Assembly: GCA_032158125.1 (NCBI GenBank)
Contig: JASKOT010000022.1
Location: 124,001 to 188,000 of the forward strand
DNA from: Papiliotrema nemorosa
Lineage: Eukaryota; Basidiomycota; Tremellomycetes; Tremellales; Rhynchogastremaceae
Length of the DNA stretch: 64,000 nucleotides
Reading direction: 5' to 3'
Under the pieces are notes generated by a model that was not told the origin of the DNA, made no database searches, and saw only the letters and a program-made list of their open reading frames with translations. Of this stretch, positions 58,257-64,000 are shown piece by piece. The position numbers were made by a program, and so were the translations under genes. Numbering within the stretch: position 1 is the first letter of the stretch; every line of letters begins with the position of its first letter.

Positions 58257-58846
58257 ATGTCCCGACGAGTGACAGAACACAATCCGCTCAGTCAGACGGT
58301 AATGCTCACGCCGGCTCAGCGAAGACACGACATCAGAGTTAGGAGGGAGATTGATAAATTGGACGCTAGACCTTCACGGTTTCAGAGATGGTCATTATTT
58401 GCAGGATGGGGTAGTGCTCTCGGTAAGTTGTACTCTCCTTGAAATTCGAAAATCTATCGTCAACCCCGCTCTCGGAGTTGAGCCTTGATGAAGACCAGGA
58501 TGCACACTGTTATCTGTATCTGGTCCACGAGCTGATCGTCAGTCATTCTAGGCTGGATGACATTTTACGAGGATTTCGGCCCAGAGGAGAATGTCTTCAC
58601 CGATGCAAGTGGACCCTCCTTCTCAATCACCTGAAGCTCACTTTACAGATACGGAAGAACTACCGAAGGTTTATGAAAGACACATTCAACCTTACGCCTC
58701 GAGAACGTAAACTGCTCAGCCTGCCCAAACCGCCAAAAGATGAAGCGCTCAAGAATCTCGACAAAGATCTGGAGGAGATGCGTAAACGGGCAGGCATAAT
58801 ACCTTCGGCTGCGACGACCAGCCCGCGAGATGACCGGGTTATATGA
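58257..58846 (+). CDS. Unrecognised small protein, exon structure uncertain
   Basis: The first exon, from the ATG at 58257, is confident: MSRRVTEHNPLSQTV and then a basic helix-like RRHDIRVRREIDKLDARP, ending GWGSALG at a GTAAGT donor. The last part is also convincing: NYRRFMKDTFNLTPRERKLL and KNLDKDLEEMRKRAGI, with the stop at 58844. The middle is ambiguous. One reading inserts MTFYEDFGPEEN before the last exon using a GTCTTC donor; another uses a longer open frame. I cannot name the family. The tight divergent pairing with the GatC-like gene hints at a mitochondrial role but does not show it. Confidence 0.5.
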
Positions 58847-58952
58847 CCCTACTCCCCGGTCGACTATACCCCGCATGACTTATACCCATCGGATCTATCG
58901 CTTCCAAACTGTATCAACATCGCATCACGGGAACTCTTCCCCTCAAAAGTCC

Positions 58953-59624
58953 TCACTCTGTATCCCATATTCCCTGCAGACCCTTCCCCATCTCCCCTAC
59001 CCTCTTCATCTCCTCGACGCGATCTATCATCCCTACACCTTTCCAACCCATCCGACTCATCCCTGACGGTTCGGCGATATGTTGATTCCACGCCCTAGTG
59101 GTCATTCCGCCTTGATCACCCGGTGCACCGACACCAAACAACGCCGAGAAGTACACTACGATGGCAGCCCAGAATACCACTCTCAGTACCGTCTGGCCCA
59201 CTGGTGTCCAATCGGTCTCGATATGCTCTTTCCAACCGACACTGCGAGGACCATTGGACGGGGAGATTCCTGTGATTCGCTGTATGGCCCTGTGCAGGTT
59301 GACTGTCTGCCGCGAGTGGATGTCCGATGGGGACAGATATACGTTGGGCCGTGAAGTGAACGGATTGGAGGGAGATCCGTATGGGGTACATTGGCGATGA
59401 TGAGATTTAGGCGTAGAAGGGGTCGTATAGATGGTAGGAGGTGGAAGAGGCTTGTATGACATGTCCCAGAGTTCGAGGAGAGGGGTGGAATATGCCGAAT
59501 CCCCTCGCCGAGGTGTGAGAGTAGAATACAAGTCGATGGAAGGCATCAGGGCCGTGTAGGGCGGCCAGATTGTCAGAGGAGGGGGAGCATGAGGGTCACT
59601 CGACCGGATGAGGCTGTCGGACAT
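58953..59624 (-). CDS. Hypothetical single-pass membrane protein
   Basis: A single exon encodes 223 residues. The N-terminal about 140 residues are Pro/Ser/Thr-rich and probably disordered (MSDSLIRSSDPHAPPPLT). One hydrophobic helix, TVLRVVFWAAIVVYFSALFG, lies at about residues 145-165. A short hydrophilic C-terminus rich in Gly and Met follows, with a predicted amphipathic stretch (DRVEEMKRVGEMGKGLQ). No family is recognised. The arrangement would suit a tail-proximal membrane anchor on an internal membrane. Confidence 0.6.
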   Translation of the reverse strand: MSDSLIRSSDPHAPPPLTIWPPYTALMPSIDLYSTLTPRRGDSAYSTPLLELWDMSYKPLPPPTIYTTPSTPKSHHRQCTPYGSPSNPFTSRPNVYLSPSDIHSRQTVNLHRAIQRITGISPSNGPRSVGWKEHIETDWTPVGQTVLRVVFWAAIVVYFSALFGVGAPGDQGGMTTRAWNQHIAEPSGMSRMGWKGVGMIDRVEEMKRVGEMGKGLQGIWDTE

Positions 59625-60362
59625 AATGTAGAGACAGCCTTCAAGATTATGAAATGGCAGGACTTATCTTCTTAAATCCCACAAAGTATGGCAACAATCG
59701 CACATTGCCAGATATACCTTGCCATAGCGCCGTGACAGCTTTCTGACACATAACAAGGCATTCTGTTTGTCACATCTAGCCTGGTTCCCGCTCCAATGTC
59801 GGCTTAATCAGTTTCACAACTATAGGCCATGTATACGACCAAGGTGTAATCTACTTCCTATCCAAATGATCCGTAAAACATTCTCCATAAGGTCTCAGCG
59901 AGAGGTCTTCTGGGGTGGATCCTGGGTATCCGCTTCGGCTATCTTCAAGGCTTGACTTCCTCCGTCCTTCGTCGGACCGTCAAGCCCGTCTTGCGCGATT
60001 ACAATGCCAGAAAGGAAAACCGGCCGAGTTCAGAGGAATGGATGCGCTTGGATTCTGGCTCGATGGGGATTTTCTGCGCATACCATCTTGAGATCGAAGC
60101 GTTGTTCTCGTTCGACGACGAGGTGAACGGGCCGGCATGGCGATACGACTCGGATTTAGATCTCACGGTAATGCGCCAGGATGCAGCCAAACGGTTTGGA
60201 TGTTCGGTGATCATACCTTTCTGCTCTGTATTTTCAGAGCGTGGTATATACGTGCTAAGAATGTCATGTCATCTCTAATAACGAACGTGTACAATTGCGT
60301 CTCTTTCTGAGCTATGGAGACATCTGGTCACGGCAAAATGTAGGCAAGGCGTCTCCCTCACT
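59625..60362. other. Gap with one weak candidate gene
   Basis: This 738-base region lies between two minus-strand genes. On the plus strand, joining 59866-59914 to 59950-60278 across a 35-nt intron gives 125 residues starting MIRKTFSIRSQREVFWG. It has a plausible composition (YDSDLDLTVMRQDAAKRF) but no recognised family. I treat this as a candidate only. Confidence 0.25.
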
Positions 60363-61519
60363 TTACGCGGCAGCCTTGAGAATAGCTGGGAGCGCTTGTT
60401 CAATCGAAGGACCCTTGGGCGACCAGCCAAGATTGGTTAGCTTGGTCGGCTTGGCCTTCATCTCGGCATTGATCAGACTTGATCCGTCAGCGCTTGTCAC
60501 ATCAAGTCAAAGCTAACGGTGACTTACGGGTGCAGGAACCCGGCTTGAGACAGCTCGACTTGCTTGGGCTGGAAAGGTTTGTTGAGGTTCTGCTTGAATA
60601 CTGATGACCATGTCTGAGCGAGGTGCTTCCAGGTATACGAGTAGCCAGGAGCGTTGAAGAACCGGGTCTCAGGTTTGGTATTTGCGTCAAGCGGCTTGCC
60701 GACGGTCGGCAAGAGCTGATCGAGGAAGATGTCGGTGGACGAAACCACGTCATCAATGTGAATCTGGCCCTGTCAGTGCGAGCACTAGGGAGAAAGTGCA
60801 CTACTCACAAGCTGCATGTGGGCTTCGCCATCGCCGATGTAGGGCGTGTAGCCGAGAGATTCGGCATTCGAGGTGTACAGTCGGACAAAGACACCGGTCG
60901 ATGCGATACCTTCTTTGGCAGGGCCGTAGACACCGCCGGTACAGAGGATCCAAACGTTGAGGCCGTCCTCGAGGGCTTTCAATGTGCTGCGGGAGTTAGC
61001 TGGAGCTCAGGCCCGACTCGGCAAGACGTACAGAATGTCACCGGTGCCATTAAACATCTCATCATGCATGCTCGCGAGGTCTTCCGCGCTCGAGTCCTGT
61101 GAAGTGAGATCGACGCAAGGATAGGCTTAGAGGCGGTTACTCACATCGTACTCCTTGGCAGAGGGAGTGCCGTTGCCGCCCGTCTGGGTGACCCAGTTTC
61201 CGGTACCGCTAAATCGTATAAATGTGGGCGAAGACTTGCTTTTGGCGAGAAGGGGCACGATGAGTCGAGGCAGAGCCGGGTCGTGCGAGTCTCCGGCGTC
61301 CCAGACGATATCAAAGCCCTGCAGGCTCTTCTCCACCAGGGCGGCATCGTCCCACGCGCCTTCGATGAGGTCGACTCCGATCTCTCTCAAGTAAGGTATA
61401 CCAGAAGATCCGGGTCGGACGTAGGCGGTCACCTCGAGCTTGTATTTTTCCATCACGTGCGGCAAGACGTGGGACATCATGAGTCCTGAGGCGCCGAAGA
61501 CGAGTACTTTGAAACCCAT
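60363..61519 (-). CDS. NmrA/epimerase-like NAD(P)-binding protein
   Basis: At least four exons encode about 340 residues. Exon 1 (61519-61145) carries MGFKVLVFGASGLMMSHVL, a Rossmann GASGxxxxH pattern, and later FIRFSGTGNWV. Exon 2 begins at 61096 (DSSAEDLASMHDE), followed by GLNVWILCTGGVYGPAKEG, HIDDVV and, near the end, LTNLGWSPKGPSIEQAL. The GVYGP segment and the downstream HIDD are typical of extended short-chain dehydrogenases acting on activated sugars or small carbonyls, and fungal NmrA-like sensors share the fold. The YxxxK pair cannot be placed with certainty. No signal peptide is present. The substrate is unknown. Confidence 0.82.
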
Positions 61520-62345
61520 CGTAGTCGTTGTTGCGATGCTTTTGGTCGAGGCTGTCGCTGTGCCAGAAAAGGCTTGATTCGTGCTGTGTGCTGTAAAGTG
61601 CTATGGGAGACCGAGGAATGGGTGTATCCAAGTCTGAGTTGTGATAAAGACCTCAACCGCCTCGTTGGCACTTGTATTTATACCTCATATCGAAACCTTT
61701 CTCTGGTGCTGAGCAAACTAATAATATCATCGCCGAGCACGCTGACTCATGAGCTTTGTCAGACGGTCCACTGACAAAGATACTTTACCAGCTGACCAAT
61801 GGATCCCGCGATTATCGTCCGCTGGCAGGAGCAACCCTTTTGCGACGAACTTGACCATGTAAGACGCGCGGACGAGCAGCGACAAGGCCGGCGTGTGCCC
61901 GACGCCGGTGCACGTCGTGAGTCAGGGTGACGGTACGAGATTCCTGTCCGACCATGCCCCCATCGGGTAGTTCCATGGAGATTGCGTGGAAGTTCCGGAC
62001 GTGAGCCATCATGTCCAGCATTCTGGTACGTGTGATGATTATCAATCCGGCGTTCAGCCCCTCGATGATGCGACATGGTCCGTTGCTTGTTGATGATGAA
62101 CAAGCAAGTTTGCAGAGATGAGCTAAGCCGGTTGGTCAGAGACACCCAGCATTGATTCGGTGAGGTATGGTGCAGGGATCTCTAGCCACAGCTATATAAA
62201 GTGACTCGTCTACGACGATGAACAGACATCACTCAGCTACTACATAAACCTGCAGCTCCCCTTCTTATAGCTCAAGACCACAACACCACCGTTGCACCAT
62301 CACACCTTCCACTTCGCTTGTCCCTACGCACTCAACTTGCACACA
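61520..62345. other. Long divergent intergenic region
   Basis: This 826-base interval lies between two divergently transcribed dehydrogenase-like genes. A minus-strand open frame at 61812-62045 and an overlapping one at 61759-62145 are Arg/His-rich with no recognised domain, so I do not call them genes. A TATATAAAG sequence at about 62192, some 150 bases before the downstream start, is a good TATA box candidate. Confidence 0.45.
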
Positions 62346-63171
62346 ATGTCTCCCAAGAACGTCCTAATCACCGGAACGAACCGAGGGTGAGCTACAGGTC
62401 GTTGACCCATCGTATGATCTCTCTGACCTTGCAGTATCGGCCTGGAAATCGCCAGGCAGTTCCTCCAGCGCGGATACACCGTCATTGCAGGCGTCCGAAC
62501 CCCTGAGAAGCAACCCACACTCGAGGCGGTTGGCGATGCCAGGTTCCACGTCGTTCAGCTGGACATCGGAAACCCATCCTCAGTCAAGGCCGCCGTAGAG
62601 AGGGTCAAGAACGAACTCGGAATCAAGATTCTGGACATTGTAAGGCGACTCCCGATCGCCGAGCTGACCATAGGTTGTCAATAACGCCGCAATTGGTGTC
62701 ACTCGAGAAAATGCCTTCATGGTCAGAGATGCCAAGTCGTCCGAGTACGTCGACCAATTCAATGTCAACACCATTGGTACCCTCGAGCTCTTCGTCAATG
62801 TCTACCCCCTACTCCCGAAAGACGGCACTGGTAGATTCGTCGCGCTTTCTACCCTCGCTGCCGTACAGTCGATGGAGCACTGGCCACTCGGCGGCGCGTA
62901 CACTACGAGCAAGAATGCGGTCAACTACATCGTCCGACAGATCCACTCCGAGGAAAAGGGAGTCTCCGACCTGATTACCTTTACCATTAGCCCTGGTTGG
63001 GTCGATACAGACATGGGACACGCCGGAGCCGACGCTTTTGGTGTCAAAGAGGGACCACCAGAGAAAGTCTCCGAGACGGTTCCTCAGCTTGTCAGTGTTA
63101 TCGAGAACGCCACACGGGAAAAGGAAGGCGGAAGGATGGTCAACTATGACGGTTCTCCCTTCGACTGGTAG
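62346..63171 (+). CDS. Classical short-chain dehydrogenase/reductase
   Basis: Exons 62346-62386, 62435-62639 and 62674-63171 give 247 residues. The cofactor motif TGTNRGIGLEIA spans the first intron. NNAAIG follows the second intron, the catalytic Ser lies in ALSTLAA, and the catalytic Tyr and Lys are in AYTTSKNAVNYI. The tail SPGWVDTDMG is typical of the family. The enzyme should reduce a carbonyl or oxidise an alcohol with NAD(P)H. The closest well-known relatives are the carbonyl reductase/C-factor (CsgA-like) group. The second intron is only 34 nt. A TATA-like element stands upstream. Confidence 0.92.
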
Positions 63172-63559
63172 TGTACACCGCCGAGATTGCGAGCAGAATA
63201 AAAAATTGTAGCCTTTATACATGCATGTCTCTGCCCCTGATTGAAAGCTAGTACTACTGGTGTCTGACTGCCAGACTGCGGGAATGAATCGTAGAGACCC
63301 CTCTAATGCAGCTGCTTCAGGATTCCGGTTCTGATCCTCATGCGTTGGCTACCTGTCCATCCTGTCGACGTCATAAGGCGTAAGACTCAAGGTGCTGAAA
63401 TCACTCTTTGACCTGCCTATCCGCATGGGGATGAGAGTCTGAGACTGTACGGCTATGTGAGGTATCAGGGAACACGTTGCATTATAGGGCGGCTACTTCT
63501 TCAACATTTCTTCTTTCTAGCCACAGCTTTTTTCTACATCTGATCATCTACGTCCTGCT
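63172..63559. other. Convergent 3' intergenic region
   Basis: This 388-base gap between convergent stops shows no gene, repeat or RNA. Short AT-rich patches occur around 63195-63215 and could serve polyadenylation. Confidence 0.4.
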
Positions 63560-64000
63560 TCAGATACTCCAAGGTTTCAGGGCGACGGCGAGGCCCTCAA
63601 TGCTGGTGGTCAGGTTGCCACCTACCGCTTTATAGGCTGAACCGAGATCGAAGGTCTGAATGGGTGCGCTGGGGGTACTATCGGAGCCCTGGGACAACGA
63701 GAAGACTCGGATGACTTGATCTGAGGCGCTGAGGGAGTACAAGTAATCTTGGGAGTCGGAGAAGTGAGCCACTTGAACGTCGACGAGCTTGCTGGGACCC
63801 GAAGAGTCCGTAGCGTTGTACCTGCCAGTGACCGCGGCCTCCAGAGAGGTCGAGTTGATCGACAACCAAGTCAGTCGACCCTCCTCAATGTCGGCAACGA
63901 CTGCATTTTAGCTGACATACTGCATCCAGGGACCCACCGTATCTGTCAACGACGGGAGAGTAAGCGCTCCAGCATGCAGCCTCTGTCACAGTCAGCTCGC
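63560..64000 (-). CDS. C-terminal part of a probable beta-propeller protein (runs off the window)
   Basis: The gene enters from the right edge. The last exons are 63898-63560 ending in ALKPWSI, and an upstream exon from the edge to 63938, with a 37-nt intron (63901-63937). The sequence alternates short strands such as TEAACWSAYSPVVDRY, RLTWLSINSTSLEA, DYLYSLSASDQVIRVFSL and SIEGLAVAL, as in 3-carboxymuconate cyclase-like or lactonase-like seven-bladed propellers that fungi often secrete. The presence of a signal peptide cannot be judged because the start is outside the window. Confidence 0.55.

Noticed and set aside
61759..62145. Minus-strand frame of 128 codons between the two dehydrogenase genes
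   Set aside because: Its Arg/Ser/His-rich composition, lack of a recognised domain and competing overlapping frames make it unlikely to be a gene.
1..64000. tRNA genes, transposons, CRISPR arrays or viral insertions
   Set aside because: I looked for B-box (GGTTCGA) motifs, terminal repeats, reverse transcriptase or transposase motifs and regular spaced repeats. The few GGTTCGA matches fall inside coding exons or a spliceosomal intron, and no other element was found.

Overview
The window looks like nuclear DNA of a basidiomycete yeast or filamentous fungus, most likely a tremellomycete (the Cryptococcus/Kwoniella/Saitozyma side of the tree). The evidence is gene content and gene structure: eukaryotic housekeeping genes packed 100 to 800 bases apart on both strands, and dense short introns (mostly 32 to 60 nt, GT...AG with a CTRAY-like branch site). 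No ribosomal RNA, tRNA, transposon, CRISPR array or viral element was recognised. Exon boundaries come from reading splice sites by eye and from frame arithmetic, so single boundaries may be off by a few bases.

Layout. 0.1-4.3 kb: an NAD(P)-binding protein, an F-box/WD40 protein and a cytochrome b5 protein. 4.5-16.7 kb: RAD50 (DNA repair), a GAF-domain free methionine sulfoxide reductase, FCF2 (rRNA processing) and EPL1 (NuA4 acetyltransferase). 17.4-30.3 kb: TOA1 (TFIIA large subunit), KRE33 (RNA cytidine acetyltransferase) and a very large protein with zinc-finger motifs, perhaps UNC80-like. 30.5-44.6 kb: VPS11, BET4, a WBP4-like splicing factor, SAS10, an unrecognised coiled-coil protein and the cullin CDC53/CUL1. 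45-45.8 kb: GCV3.

46-55.5 kb is different in character. It holds four carbohydrate-related genes in a row: a GH5 glycosidase, an SGNH esterase, an MFS sugar transporter and a GH115 alpha-glucuronidase. They form two divergent pairs, and none of the three enzymes shows a signal peptide. This suggests an import-then-hydrolyse cluster for acidic xylan-type oligosaccharides.

55.5-64 kb holds small or poorly recognised genes, a GatC-like mitochondrial amidotransferase subunit, an NmrA-like reductase, a classical short-chain dehydrogenase and the 3' end of a probable beta-propeller protein.

Several genes touch ribosome biogenesis (FCF2, KRE33, SAS10) or transcription (EPL1, TOA1), but they are scattered among unrelated genes and show no operon-like logic. 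The most unusual structural features are start codons interrupted by introns (RAD50 and TOA1 split as AT|G; BET4 has a first coding exon that is only ATG), an apparent AT-AG intron inside the VPS11 RING finger, and ten extremely short introns in the GH115 gene.
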